A stretch of DNA of 47,412 nucleotides from Hydrogenophilales bacterium (GCA_024636675.1 JAGXGM010000081.1:1-47412); one strand, 5' to 3'; counted from the first letter of the stretch, positions 24,854 through 33,715 are shown. The notes: a model not told the origin generated them from the sequence alone. A program made the numbers and translations.

Positions 24854-25837
24854 ATGATGAATTCGTCGCACCCCTATTCCGCGCTGACCCCCGATTGCGC
24901 GCTTGATGCGCTCGACGCGACCGGCTTCAAGGCCGATGGCCGCCTGCTGGCGTTAAACAGCTACGAGAACCGCGTCTACCAGATGGGCGTGGAGGACTCG
25001 GCACCGGTGGTGGTCAAGTTCTACCGCCCCGAACGCTGGCGCGACGCCGCCATTCTCGAAGAACATACATACACCACCGAGCTGGCCGCGCGCGAGATCC
25101 CGGTCGTCGCCCCGCTGGAACTCGACGGCGCCACGCTCCACACGCACGCCGGTTTCCGCTTCGCCGTCTATCCCAAGCAGGGGGGGCGCATGCCCGAGTT
25201 CGAGCGCCCCGACACCCTGCGCCGGATGGGGCGCTTTCTCGGCCGCATCCATGCGGTGGGCGCCCAGGCGCATTTTTTGCACCGGCCGACCCTCGACCTC
25301 GAGACCTTCGGCACCGCCTCGCGCGACTTTCTGCGCGACGGCAACTGGCTGCCGCCCGACCTCGTTGCCGCGTGGGACAGCGTGGTCGCGTATGCGCTTG
25401 CCGGCGTCGCGCATTGCTACGAACGCGCCGGCAAGGTGCGCCCCATTCGCCTGCACGGCGACTGCCACGCCGGCAACGTATTGTGGACCGACGACGGCCC
25501 GCATTTTGTCGACTTCGACGACAGCCGCATGGGGCCGGCGGTACAGGACCTGTGGATGCTGCTGTCGGGCGAGCGCGACGAGCAGCAGGCGCAGATGAAC
25601 GAGATCATGACCGGCTATGAGGACTTCGCCGAATTCGATCCGCGTGAACTGTATCTGGTCGAAGCACTCAGAACCTTGAGGCTGATCCACTATGCGGCGT
25701 GGCTCGCCCGCCGCTGGGGCGACCCGGCTTTTCCGGCCGCGTTTCCATGGTTCAATACGCAGCAGTACTGGCAGGCGCGCATCCTCGAGTTGCGCGAGCA
25801 GATTGCACTGATGGACGAGCCGCCGCTGGCGGCGTGA
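24854..25837 (+). CDS. srkA: stress response kinase SrkA (YihE-like protein kinase)
   Basis: A 327-residue aminoglycoside-phosphotransferase-fold Ser/Thr kinase. Visible are GRLLALNSYENRVYQMGVED (nucleotide loop), VVVKFYRPERW (ATP-binding lysine), the catalytic loop RLHGDCHAGNVLW and the metal-binding VDFDDSRMGP, all characteristic of SrkA/RdoA, which protects cells in envelope stress and antagonises toxin-mediated death. The start is uncertain: ATG 24854 or 24857 fit homologue lengths but lack a clear ribosome site. It lies 14 bases upstream of the amidotransferase gene. Confidence 0.88.
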   Translation: MMNSSHPYSALTPDCALDALDATGFKADGRLLALNSYENRVYQMGVEDSAPVVVKFYRPERWRDAAILEEHTYTTELAAREIPVVAPLELDGATLHTHAGFRFAVYPKQGGRMPEFERPDTLRRMGRFLGRIHAVGAQAHFLHRPTLDLETFGTASRDFLRDGNWLPPDLVAAWDSVVAYALAGVAHCYERAGKVRPIRLHGDCHAGNVLWTDDGPHFVDFDDSRMGPAVQDLWMLLSGERDEQQAQMNEIMTGYEDFAEFDPRELYLVEALRTLRLIHYAAWLARRWGDPAFPAAFPWFNTQQYWQARILELREQIALMDEPPLAA

Positions 25838-25851
25838 AAAAGGGCAGGGAT

Positions 25852-27618
25852 ATGTGCGGCATAGCAGGCGAATTCCGGTTCGACAACAAGGCGCCCGACG
25901 CGGCGGCGATGGCGCGCATGCTGGCCACGCTGGCGCGGCGCGGACCCGACGCCGAGGGCCAGCACGCCGACGGGCCGGTGCGGCTCGGCCACCGGCGGCT
26001 GGCGATCATCGACCTGTCGCCGCGCTCGCAGCAGCCGATGCTCGACGCCGCGAGCGGCAGCGCGCTGGTGTTCAACGGCACCCTCTACAACTACCCGGAA
26101 CTGCGCGCCGAACTGATCGGGCGCGGCCATGTTTTTCATTCCGACGGCGACACCGAAGTCATCCTGCGCGCGTATCTGCAGTGGGGCGAAGCCTGCGTCG
26201 AGCGCCTGCACGGCATGTTCGCGTTCGCCATCTGGAACCGCGAGACGCTGTTCCTGGCTCGCGACCGGCTCGGCATCAAGCCCTTGTACTACAGCGAAAA
26301 CCTCGGCTGCTTCCGCTTCGCCTCGACCCCGCAGGCGCTGCAGGCGGCGGGCGGGCTCGACACCAGCGTCGACGCGGTGGCCCTGCATCACCTGTTCACC
26401 CTGCACGCGGTGGTGCCGGCGCCGCGCACGATTTTCAACGGGGTGCGCAAGCTCGCCCCCGGCACCACGATGACGGTGAATGCGCGCGGCGAAATCAGCC
26501 ACCAAAAATACTGGTCGTTGAAGGCGCAGCGCCCGGCCGCACCGAAGACCGAGGCTGAGTGGACCGAGGCCATCCATGAGAGCCTCAGGCAGGCGGTGAA
26601 AAAACGCATCGAGATCGCCGACGTCAAGGTCGGCGTGCTGCTCTCCGGCGGGCTCGATTCGAGCCTGTTGGTGGCCTTGCTGGCCGAACAGGGCGTGCCC
26701 GACCTGATGACCTTCTCGGTCGGCTTCGAGGATCAGCCGGAGGAGCGCGGCAACGAGTTCGAATTCTCCGACCCGGTGGCGGCGATGTACGGCACGCGCC
26801 ATCACAAGTACCTGATCCCCAATGCGGAGGTGCTGCGCCGCTTGCCCGAGGCGGTGGATGCGATGTCCGAGCCGATGTTCGCGCAGGACGCGGTGGCGTT
26901 CTACCTGCTGGCCGAGCAGGTCAGCAAGACCGTCAAGGTGGTGCAGAGCGGGCAGGGCGCGGACGAGGTATTCGGCGGCTACTTCTGGTACCCGCGGATG
27001 GCGGCGGACACTTCCGGATCGGTGCTGGAACGCTTTCGCCGCCATTATTTCGACCGCGACCACGACGAATTTCTCGAGATGGCGATGCCGGCGTATCACG
27101 GCCCCGACTACACGGCGGAAATGATTGCGGGCCATCTGGCGGAACCTTTTGCCGATGAATTCATCGATCAGGTGCTGCGCTTGGACACGACTCTGCTGAT
27201 CACCGACGATCCGGTGAAACGGGTCGACAACATGACGATGGCATGGGGGCTGGAAGCGCGCGTGCCCTTCCTCGATCACCAGCTGGTGGAACTGGCGGCT
27301 TCAATGCCGCCCGAACTCAAGCTGGCATCCGGCGGCAAGCACGTGCTGAAGCAGATCGCGCGCGGCCGGGTGCCGGATGCGGTGATCGACCGCAAGAAAG
27401 GTTATTTCCCGGTGCCCGCACTCAAATTCGTACGCGGAGAGTTTTTGAACTTCATGCAGGACATTTTGAATTCGCAAGCCTGCCGCGAGCGCGGTTTGTA
27501 TCACCGCGCCTACGTCAGCAAACTGCTGGATGCCCCGGAGCACCACCACACCCGCATTCAGGGCAGCAAGCTGTGGCATCTGGCGCTACTGGAATACTGG
27601 TTACAAAAACATGCTTAA
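25852..27618 (+). CDS. asnO: asparagine synthase-family amidotransferase, N-acetylglutaminylglutamine amide type
   Basis: A 588-residue class II glutamine amidotransferase. Cys2 after the start methionine is the glutaminase nucleophile (MCGIAGEF). The synthetase half has the PP-loop LLSGGLDSS (264-272). The segment AMSEPMFAQDAVAFYLLAEQ followed by VKVVQSGQGADEVFGGYFWYP is characteristic of enzymes that amidate N-acetylglutaminylglutamine to the osmolyte NAGGN, rather than of AsnB proper. The usual partner, a GNAT/ATP-grasp dipeptide synthase, is not adjacent. GGCAGGGA precedes ATG 25852. Plain asparagine synthetase is the alternative. Confidence 0.8.
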   Translation: MCGIAGEFRFDNKAPDAAAMARMLATLARRGPDAEGQHADGPVRLGHRRLAIIDLSPRSQQPMLDAASGSALVFNGTLYNYPELRAELIGRGHVFHSDGDTEVILRAYLQWGEACVERLHGMFAFAIWNRETLFLARDRLGIKPLYYSENLGCFRFASTPQALQAAGGLDTSVDAVALHHLFTLHAVVPAPRTIFNGVRKLAPGTTMTVNARGEISHQKYWSLKAQRPAAPKTEAEWTEAIHESLRQAVKKRIEIADVKVGVLLSGGLDSSLLVALLAEQGVPDLMTFSVGFEDQPEERGNEFEFSDPVAAMYGTRHHKYLIPNAEVLRRLPEAVDAMSEPMFAQDAVAFYLLAEQVSKTVKVVQSGQGADEVFGGYFWYPRMAADTSGSVLERFRRHYFDRDHDEFLEMAMPAYHGPDYTAEMIAGHLAEPFADEFIDQVLRLDTTLLITDDPVKRVDNMTMAWGLEARVPFLDHQLVELAASMPPELKLASGGKHVLKQIARGRVPDAVIDRKKGYFPVPALKFVRGEFLNFMQDILNSQACRERGLYHRAYVSKLLDAPEHHHTRIQGSKLWHLALLEYWLQKHA

Positions 27619-28855
27619 ATTTTTCTTCCTGCTGGCTGTGCTGGCGACGTTTCCTGCTCATGCCCAGACCAGTTTCGACGACTGGCTCGCCGCCTTCCGT
27701 CAGGAGGCGGCGGCGCAAGGCATTTCCGAGGCTACCCTCGACGCCGCATTGACCGGCATCACACCGGCTGAACGCGTGGTCCAGCTCGACCGCCGCCAAC
27801 CCGAATTCCTGCAGACTTTTTTCGATTACCTGAAGACCCGCGTCACCCCGAGCCGCATCACGCGCGGCCAGGCATTGATGACCGAACATGCCGCGCTGCT
27901 CGATGCGGTCGAGCAGCAGCACGGGGTACCGAAATCCGTGCTGCTGTCCTTCTGGGGGCTGGAAACCAACTACGGCTCCTTCCTCGGCAGCCACAACATT
28001 CCGGCCAGTCTTGCCACGCTCGCCTATGACGGCCGCCGCAGCGCGTTTTTTCGCGGGCAGTTGCTCGACGCGCTGCGCATCATCGACGCCGGTCATGTCA
28101 GCGCGGTCGACATGACGGGTTCGTGGGCCGGCGCGATGGGGCACATGCAGTTCATGCCGTCGACTTTCCGTGCCTATGCGCTGGACGGCGACGGCGATGC
28201 CCGCATCGACCTGTGGCAATCGGTTCCCGACGCCATGCATTCGGGCGCGAACTACCTCAAGCGCGCGGGTTGGCGCGCAGGCGAACCGGTGGCCATCGAG
28301 GTGCGGCCGCCGCAAGATTTCGACTGGCAGCGCGCAAGCATCGCCAACCGTCTGCCGGTGGCGCAATGGACGGCGCTGGGCGTGACGTCGGCAGACGGCA
28401 GCCCGTTGCCGGCCGTCGCCGGCCGCTCGGCAATCGTTCTGCCGCAGGGCTGGCAGGGACCGGCCTTTATGGTGTTCGACAACTTCGGCGTGGTGATGCG
28501 ATGGAACCGTTCGGTGAATTACGCGCTGGCGGTGGCGCAGTTGGCACAGCAGATAGCGGGTGGCCCCGGCCTGACCGTACAGGCGGGTGAGACGGACGTA
28601 GTGGGCACCGCACAGTTGGAGGCGCTGCAGCTGGCATTGAACGAATTGGGCTTTGATGCGGGCGAGGCGGACGGCGTGCTCGGTCCGCGCACGCGAACCG
28701 CCATCCGGCAATATCAGACCATGCACAAGCTGCCGGTCGATGGCTATCCTTCGCCCGCCATGTTGGCGCACGTCGAGCAAACCCATGCGGCCGCAGCGGC
28801 AGCGGGCAAGCTGATGCCCGCCCCCACCTTTGCCGAGCCGGCCGACCAGCCTTGA
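27611..28855 (+). CDS. mltB: MltB-family lytic murein transglycosylase
   Basis: A 414-residue exported peptidoglycan-cleaving enzyme. A cleavable signal peptide ends AHA-Q (residues ~1-19). The SLT2/MltB domain (~20-330) holds the catalytic glutamate E118 in FWGLETNYGSF and the motif GSWAGAMGHMQFMPSTF. Residues ~340-395 form a peptidoglycan-binding module (LEALQLALNELGFDAGEADGVLGPRTRTAIRQYQ). No lipobox cysteine is present, so it is soluble in the periplasm. The start overlaps the amidotransferase gene by 8 bases. Confidence 0.92.
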   Translation: MLKFFFLLAVLATFPAHAQTSFDDWLAAFRQEAAAQGISEATLDAALTGITPAERVVQLDRRQPEFLQTFFDYLKTRVTPSRITRGQALMTEHAALLDAVEQQHGVPKSVLLSFWGLETNYGSFLGSHNIPASLATLAYDGRRSAFFRGQLLDALRIIDAGHVSAVDMTGSWAGAMGHMQFMPSTFRAYALDGDGDARIDLWQSVPDAMHSGANYLKRAGWRAGEPVAIEVRPPQDFDWQRASIANRLPVAQWTALGVTSADGSPLPAVAGRSAIVLPQGWQGPAFMVFDNFGVVMRWNRSVNYALAVAQLAQQIAGGPGLTVQAGETDVVGTAQLEALQLALNELGFDAGEADGVLGPRTRTAIRQYQTMHKLPVDGYPSPAMLAHVEQTHAAAAAAGKLMPAPTFAEPADQP

Positions 28856-28869
28856 ACCAGGAGAAACCC

Positions 28870-29241
28870 ATGGGCGATGCGCGCAATGTCCTGGGCAGCC
28901 CGCTACGCGTATGCGGCGAATCGCCGATGACCGGCTTCGCGCGCGATGGCGTCTGCCATACCGGACCGCAGGATATCGGCAGCCATACCGTGTGCGCGCA
29001 GATGACCGACGCGTTCCTCAGCTATTCGCTGCAGCGCGGCAACGACCTCATCACCCCGGTGCCGGAATACGATTTCCCGGGACTGAAAGCGGGCGACCGC
29101 TGGTGCGTGTGCGCCACGCGCTGGCTGGATGCGGCCGAAGCCGGCGTGGCGCCGCCGGTGGTGCTGGACGCCACCCACGCCCGCGCGCTGCAGAGCGTCG
29201 CGCTGGGCGACCTGCAATATCACGCCCTCCAGACCCTATGA
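28870..29241 (+). CDS. DUF2237 family protein
   Basis: A 123-residue small protein matching DUF2237: NVLGSPLRVCGESPMTGFARDG, CHTGPQDIGSHTVCAQMTDAFL, YSLQRGNDLITPVPEYDFPGLKAGDRWCVCATRW. Four conserved cysteines suggest metal binding or redox chemistry; the function is unknown. ATG 28870 is used because AGGAG lies 7 bases upstream; an earlier ATG at 28852 overlaps the mltB stop. Its end overlaps the next start in ATGA. Confidence 0.9.
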   Translation: MGDARNVLGSPLRVCGESPMTGFARDGVCHTGPQDIGSHTVCAQMTDAFLSYSLQRGNDLITPVPEYDFPGLKAGDRWCVCATRWLDAAEAGVAPPVVLDATHARALQSVALGDLQYHALQTL

Positions 29242-29597
29242 GCCTGCAATGCTGGAAATGCGGCGCCAGCCTGGCCGGCATGCTGCTGCCGCTGTCGCGC
29301 CGCGAAACCTGCCCCAGCTGCCGCGCCGATCTGCATGCATGCAGAATGTGCCGTCACTATGACGCGCACCGCGCCGGCCAGTGCCGCGAAATGGCGGCCG
29401 AACGCGTTGCCGACAAGGTGCGCGCCAACGATTGCGGCTGGTTCGTGCCGCGTCCGGAAGCCTACAAAGGCGGTGGCGCGGCGATAGCACAGGCGGGCCG
29501 CGGCGCACTCGATGTGCTGTTTGGCAACCCATCCAGCGGCGGCGAGCCCGCCAAACCCGCGCCGCCCGCTTCGCTCGACGACCTGTTCAAGAAATAG
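29238..29597 (+). CDS. small zinc-ribbon protein
   Basis: A 119-residue soluble protein with cysteine pairs at C5xxC8, C26xxC29 and C36xxC39 (CWKCG, CPSCRADLHACRMC), a probable zinc-ribbon arrangement, followed by a CxxNDCGWF segment and a Pro/Ala-rich tail ending SLDDLFKK. Similar small proteins are common next to metabolic genes in betaproteobacteria but have no known role. It is translationally coupled to the DUF2237 gene (ATGA). The 3' end overlaps the convergent EamA gene by 11 bases. Confidence 0.75.
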   Translation: MSLQCWKCGASLAGMLLPLSRRETCPSCRADLHACRMCRHYDAHRAGQCREMAAERVADKVRANDCGWFVPRPEAYKGGGAAIAQAGRGALDVLFGNPSSGGEPAKPAPPASLDDLFKK

Positions 29598-30477
29598 CCG
29601 GCCGGCGCAACTGCCGCAGCGCCTGCCATTCGTACAGCAGCAGGCCCGCGCCGATCAGCCCGATGCCGGCCCAGCCGCGGGCCGGTATGAATTCGGCGTT
29701 GAGCGTCTGTCCCAGCAGCAGTGCTGCCACCGGCGTCACCAGCATGATCAGGGCGACGCGCCCGGCATCGAGATGCTTGATCACGTAGTAATACAGCGTG
29801 AAACCCACCACCGACCCCAGCACCCCGAGGTAGACAATGGCCATGCCGGCGCGCAGCGTGGTGTCGGGCGGCAGGCGCGCGGCATCGGCAACCAGCCAGG
29901 CCAGCACGAACAGCGGCGTCGCCACGCCGAGCGCGCCGCTGGTGATGGCGAGCGCGGAGGCGCGCACATTCAGCCGCTTGATCCACACCAGCCCCAGCGC
30001 CTGCATGACCATGCCCGCCACCACGGCAAGCGTGCCCAGCGTGGCCCGACTGTCGCCCGGCCACGGCTGGCCGAAGATCATCCACAGCCCGCCCAGCGCC
30101 AGACCCAAGCCCGCAATGCGAACCGGCGTAAGCGTGCGCTCACTCAGCCACAGCGCGGCGAACACGCCTGTGACCAGCGGCGACAGGCCGAAGATGACCG
30201 AAATCAGCCCGGACGGAATGTGCAATGCCCCCCAGTAGGTCAGCAGCATCGCCGCAAACAGCGACAGCCCGCTGACGGCGTAAAGCTGCCGCGCGGCAGC
30301 GGTGAACGGAAACGCGGTGCGGGTGGCGACGAGCAGCGCAAGGCAGATCACCAGCCCGATCAGCATGCGCGCCATGACCGCGAAACTGAAGCTGGCGCCC
30401 TGTGCGCTCCACTGAATCGCCAGCGGCGTGGTCGACCAGATGAGGATGACGCCGAGATAGGCGGCGGGAACGGACAT
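29587..30477 (-). CDS. EamA-family (drug/metabolite) transporter
   Basis: A 296-residue inner-membrane protein with about ten hydrophobic helices in two repeated halves, the DMT/EamA layout. It begins VPAAYLGVILIWSTTPLAIQW, and the second repeat has VYLGVLGSVVGFTLYYYVIKHLDAGRVALIMLVTPVAALLLGQTLNAEF. It probably exports a small metabolite or amino acid; the substrate is unknown. It lies 9 bases downstream of rnk on the same strand. Confidence 0.92.
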   Translation of the reverse strand: MSVPAAYLGVILIWSTTPLAIQWSAQGASFSFAVMARMLIGLVICLALLVATRTAFPFTAAARQLYAVSGLSLFAAMLLTYWGALHIPSGLISVIFGLSPLVTGVFAALWLSERTLTPVRIAGLGLALGGLWMIFGQPWPGDSRATLGTLAVVAGMVMQALGLVWIKRLNVRASALAITSGALGVATPLFVLAWLVADAARLPPDTTLRAGMAIVYLGVLGSVVGFTLYYYVIKHLDAGRVALIMLVTPVAALLLGQTLNAEFIPARGWAGIGLIGAGLLLYEWQALRQLRRPAIS

Positions 30478-30486
30478 GGGGGTGGC

Positions 30487-30903
30487 TCAGCGCCTGTAAT
30501 CGCCCGAGCGTTCCGGCTGGTAGGTGACGTCGACGATGTGCACGCGCGCGGTTTGCCCGCTGGGCAGACACCACTCGTTATGCTGGCCGACGGCGAGGCC
30601 AAGCATGGCAATGCCTGCGGAGGCCGTCACCGGAAGCTGGTCCTTCTGGCCGGCGAAATCGTCGGGGTACACCAGGGTCATCTCCATTTCCTTGCCGGCA
30701 GGCTCGACCACGAAGCGAATGCGCGAATTCATCGTCACCACATCGGGCGGGATCTGCTCCGGCGGCGCAATGTTCGCACGATCAAGTTCCTGATGCAGCG
30801 CATCCATCCCCGGCTGATTGGCGGGCAGAGCGTCGAGCATGTCTTCGAGGCGCTCCAGGTTGCGCTCGGATATGGTGATGTCAGGTTGGGTTGTGATTTC
30901 CAT
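30487..30903 (-). CDS. rnk: regulator of nucleoside diphosphate kinase, Rnk
   Basis: A 138-residue protein with the Rnk N-terminal helical region (ISERNLERLEDMLDALP) and a GreA/GreB-like C-terminal domain (VTMNSRIRFVVEP, EMEMTLVYPDDFAGQKDQLPVTASAGIAMLGLAVGQ). Rnk binds RNA polymerase in the secondary channel and affects nucleotide pools; lacking the long GreA coiled coil it should not promote transcript cleavage. AGGAG precedes ATG 30903. A terminator separates it from the upstream thioredoxin-HEAT gene. Confidence 0.93.
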   Translation of the reverse strand: MEITTQPDITISERNLERLEDMLDALPANQPGMDALHQELDRANIAPPEQIPPDVVTMNSRIRFVVEPAGKEMEMTLVYPDDFAGQKDQLPVTASAGIAMLGLAVGQHNEWCLPSGQTARVHIVDVTYQPERSGDYRR

Positions 30904-30926
30904 GGCAGTCTCCTGTGTGCAGAAAA

Positions 30927-30960
30927 ATGAAAAACCGCCCGGGTCAAGGCGGGCGGTCTT
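30927..30960 (-). terminator. Rho-independent terminator of the thioredoxin-HEAT gene
   Basis: On the minus strand ACCGCCCG pairs with CGGGCGGT (30934-30941 with 30950-30957) around an 8-base loop, followed by TTTTTCAT. It ends the transcript of the gene at 31002-31640 before rnk begins. Confidence 0.85.
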
Positions 30961-31001
30961 CAAAAACTATAGCATCGAAGCGAGCGTCGGACTACCGTGG
31001 G

Positions 31002-31640
31002 CTACGCGCCTGCGGCCAGATTTTCCAGGGCCTCCGCTGCAATCTCGCGCACGTCGGCATCCTCGTCATCTATCCTGACCTCCAGCCACGGCTTTGCCCC
31101 GGGGTCCCCGGTCAGCCCCAGATAATGACAGGCATCCGCCCGCACCCGTGCGTCGGCATGCTGCGACAGCTCGCCCAGCCTGGGCATAAGCGCGCGCAGG
31201 GCGTCGCTGCCGGCGAATTCCTCCAGCAGCACGCCGGCGCCCAGCCGCACGTTGAGGCTGGCCTCGACGTTGCCCACGATCGGCAGCACCGATCCCAGCA
31301 GGGTCGGATCGGCCTCGATCAGCGCCTGTGCGCGGGGCAGTTGGCCTTCCTTCAGCAGCGTATGGAACCAGTCGGCCATGCCTGCCTCGCTGTCGGCCTT
31401 GGCCGCCCACGCAGTCAGATCGGCTTTGCTACGCACTCCGGCCAGCTCGATGCGGCCGAGGCGCAGCCAGGGCACCGAACGTACGCCGAGCGCTTGTCCG
31501 ACTTCGGGATGCTGCTCCAGATTGACCGCTTCCAGCCGGCCGATGGTGCCCTGCTTCACCAGATCGGCGAGCGCGGATAGCATCACCGGGCAATGTGGGC
31601 AATGGGTGGAAATCAGCAGCAGGGCGTCAGGTGCGGACAT
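31002..31640 (-). CDS. thioredoxin-fold protein fused to HEAT repeats
   Basis: A 212-residue protein. Residues ~1-80 are a thioredoxin/glutaredoxin fold with the active site C-P-H-C (STHCPHCPVM) and the cis-proline loop VRSVPWLRLG. Residues ~120-212 are helical with HEAT/PBS-type repeats (LLEEFAGSDALRALMPRLGEL, ADARVRADACHYLGL, DADVREIAAEALENL). A CPHC site is DsbA-like and oxidising, but no signal peptide is seen, so a cytoplasmic redox-regulated scaffold is possible. ATG 31640 is chosen because the fold starts there; ribosome sites are poor and ATG 31667 is an alternative. Confidence 0.8.
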   Translation of the reverse strand: MSAPDALLLISTHCPHCPVMLSALADLVKQGTIGRLEAVNLEQHPEVGQALGVRSVPWLRLGRIELAGVRSKADLTAWAAKADSEAGMADWFHTLLKEGQLPRAQALIEADPTLLGSVLPIVGNVEASLNVRLGAGVLLEEFAGSDALRALMPRLGELSQHADARVRADACHYLGLTGDPGAKPWLEVRIDDEDADVREIAAEALENLAAGA

Positions 31641-31665
31641 GGTGTTTAACGGGATAATGGTATGC

Positions 31666-32304
31666 ATGGAATTTACCATTCTCCCCGTCACCCCGTATCA
31701 ACAAAACTGCTCGCTGGTGTGGGACGCCGATGGCCGCGCCGCGCTGATCGATCCCGGCGGCGAAGCCGAACGCCTGCTGGCGGAAGTCGCTGCGCGCGGG
31801 CTGACGCTGGAAAAAATCCTGCTCACCCACGGCCACCTCGACCACGTCGGCGCGGCGGTCGAGTTGCGCGAGGCGCTGGCCATCCCCCTGATCGGTCCGC
31901 AACGCGAGGAGCAGTTCTGGCTCGACCTGTTGCCGCACCAGGCCGAACTGTTCGGCTTTCCGCCGGCGGTCGCGTTCACCCCCGACCAGTGGCTGGAGGA
32001 CGGCGACCGGGTGGACGTCGGCAGCATGCGCTTCGACGTGCTGCACTGCCCCGGTCACACCCCCGGGCATGTGGTGTTTTTCCAGCCGGAGATGCGGCTC
32101 GCCTTTGTCGGCGACGTGCTGTTCAAGGGCTCGATCGGGCGCACCGATTTTCCGCGCGGCGACCATGCCGCGCTGCTGGCCGCCATCCGCGACAAGCTGT
32201 TTCCGCTCGGCGATGACGTGCGCTTCGTGCCGGGGCACGGTGCAATGTCGACGTTCGGGCATGAACGTCGCGAGAACCCCTTCGTCGGTCTGGCGTCGGA
32301 CTAG
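31666..32304 (+). CDS. MBL-fold hydrolase, YcbL/glyoxalase-II-like
   Basis: A 212-residue cytoplasmic protein with all metal ligands of a binuclear MBL hydrolase: THGHLDH, the histidine in CPGHTPGHVVF, the bridging aspartate in FVGDVLFKGSIGRTDFPRGD, and VPGHG. Compact size and GSIGRTDFP point to the YcbL (type II glyoxalase) group, which hydrolyses S-lactoylglutathione or related thioesters. ATG 31666 is preferred; ATG 31657 is in frame. It diverges from the thioredoxin-HEAT gene with only 25 bases between starts, so each promoter must lie within the neighbouring gene. Confidence 0.88.
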   Translation: MEFTILPVTPYQQNCSLVWDADGRAALIDPGGEAERLLAEVAARGLTLEKILLTHGHLDHVGAAVELREALAIPLIGPQREEQFWLDLLPHQAELFGFPPAVAFTPDQWLEDGDRVDVGSMRFDVLHCPGHTPGHVVFFQPEMRLAFVGDVLFKGSIGRTDFPRGDHAALLAAIRDKLFPLGDDVRFVPGHGAMSTFGHERRENPFVGLASD

Positions 32305-32353
32305 AATGAGTTGAACCCTGGCCCCGGGCCATGAGAAACAAAAGGAGACTGAC

Positions 32354-33715
32354 ATGACATCCATCCGTTTTTTGTGTGCCCTGCTCCCCGCGGCGCTGCT
32401 GCTGGGTACCGTGGCGCAGGCGCAAAATCTGCCCGTCATCGTCAACCCCCCGCCCGAAGCCCCCGCGGTCACCCAGGCCGCGCAGCGCGTGCTTGATGAA
32501 GCGAACAAGCGGGTGCCGCAGCTCGATACCGCGGGCCTGCTGTCGCAGCTGAAGGCGCAGCCCACAACGGTGGTGATCGACGTGCGCACGCCGGCCGAGC
32601 TGGGCCTGTCGGGACACATCGACGCGCCGTTCTTTTTCAACATCACGCGCGGCCAGCTGGAATTCCAGATCGAGGTGGCGGTGCCGGACAAGGCCACGCC
32701 CATCGTCGTCTACTGCGGCGTCAGCCAGCGCAGCCCGCTGGCCGCCGACACGCTGATCAAGCTTGGTTACAAGAACGTGAAGAACTACCGCGACGGCTAC
32801 TTCAACTGGCAGCGCGCCGGCCTGCCGGTGCGCCTGCTCGACAAGGCGCCAGCGTCCTTCCTCTACGACCTGCCGCAGGAGGTCATTCCCGGGGTGTGGT
32901 CGGCGATCGGCGCCACCGCGCCGGGCACCTACGTGAACTCCGGCCACAACAACAACCTGTCGTTTGTCATCACCGACGACGGCGTGCTGGTGGTGAATGC
33001 CGGCGACAACTACCTGCTGGCGGAAAGCCTGCACGAGGAAATCAAAAAACGCACCCGGCAGCCGGTGAAATACGTGGTGCTGGAAAACAGCCAGGGCCAC
33101 GCCATGCTCGGCTCGAAATACTGGAAGGAACAGGGCGCCACCATCATCGCCCACCGCGACACCGCGGCCTACATGGAAAAGACCGGCTACGAGTCGCTGG
33201 CGACCATGCGCAACCGCGCGCGCGACAAGGCGTTCAAGACCGAATTCGTGATGCCCGACAAGCTCTACGACGACATGCTCGACCTGAAAATGGGCTCATG
33301 GAACCTGCAGATCCTGCACCTTGGTCCCTCGCACAGCCACGGCGACACCATGGTGTGGCTGCCCGGGAAAAAGCTGGTAATTGCCGGCGATACTGCCTTC
33401 CACGTCCGCATGCTGCCGATCTTCGAGGACACCGACACCGCCAAGTGGATCGAGACCTGGGACAAATTCGAGGCGCTCGGTGCCGAGATCGTCATCCCCG
33501 GCCACGGCGGCCCCACCGACATGGCCACGGTGCGCAAGTGGACGCGCGACTATCTGGTGCACCTGCGCGAAAAAGTCGCCGAGGTCATCAAGGCCGGCGG
33601 CTCGCTCGACGACGCCTACGGGGTCGACCAGTCGGCCTATCTGCATCTGCACACCGCAGATGAACTCGCCCGCAGCAACGCCGGGCGCGTGTACCGGGCA
33701 ATGGAATTCGAGTAG
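32354..33715 (+). CDS. exported rhodanese-metallo-beta-lactamase fusion with altered metal motif
   Basis: A 453-residue protein with a signal peptide (to about VAQA-Q, residue 24). A rhodanese domain (~55-160) has an active-site cysteine in VVYCGVSQRSPLA. An MBL domain (~175-453) retains the later ligands (GPSHSHGDTMVW, VIAGDTAFH, VIPGHGG). The normal HxHxDH is replaced by E-N-S-Q-G-H, losing three of four metal residues of site 1. Rhodanese-MBL proteins handle persulfide sulfur, but this periplasmic version may bind one metal only or be non-catalytic. AAGGAG precedes the ATG. Confidence 0.85.
   Translation: MTSIRFLCALLPAALLLGTVAQAQNLPVIVNPPPEAPAVTQAAQRVLDEANKRVPQLDTAGLLSQLKAQPTTVVIDVRTPAELGLSGHIDAPFFFNITRGQLEFQIEVAVPDKATPIVVYCGVSQRSPLAADTLIKLGYKNVKNYRDGYFNWQRAGLPVRLLDKAPASFLYDLPQEVIPGVWSAIGATAPGTYVNSGHNNNLSFVITDDGVLVVNAGDNYLLAESLHEEIKKRTRQPVKYVVLENSQGHAMLGSKYWKEQGATIIAHRDTAAYMEKTGYESLATMRNRARDKAFKTEFVMPDKLYDDMLDLKMGSWNLQILHLGPSHSHGDTMVWLPGKKLVIAGDTAFHVRMLPIFEDTDTAKWIETWDKFEALGAEIVIPGHGGPTDMATVRKWTRDYLVHLREKVAEVIKAGGSLDDAYGVDQSAYLHLHTADELARSNAGRVYRAMEFE

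Noticed and set aside
25690-27279. 529-codon open frame antisense to the amidotransferase gene
   Set aside because: Low-complexity, His/Arg-rich and lacking a ribosome site; explained by high GC.
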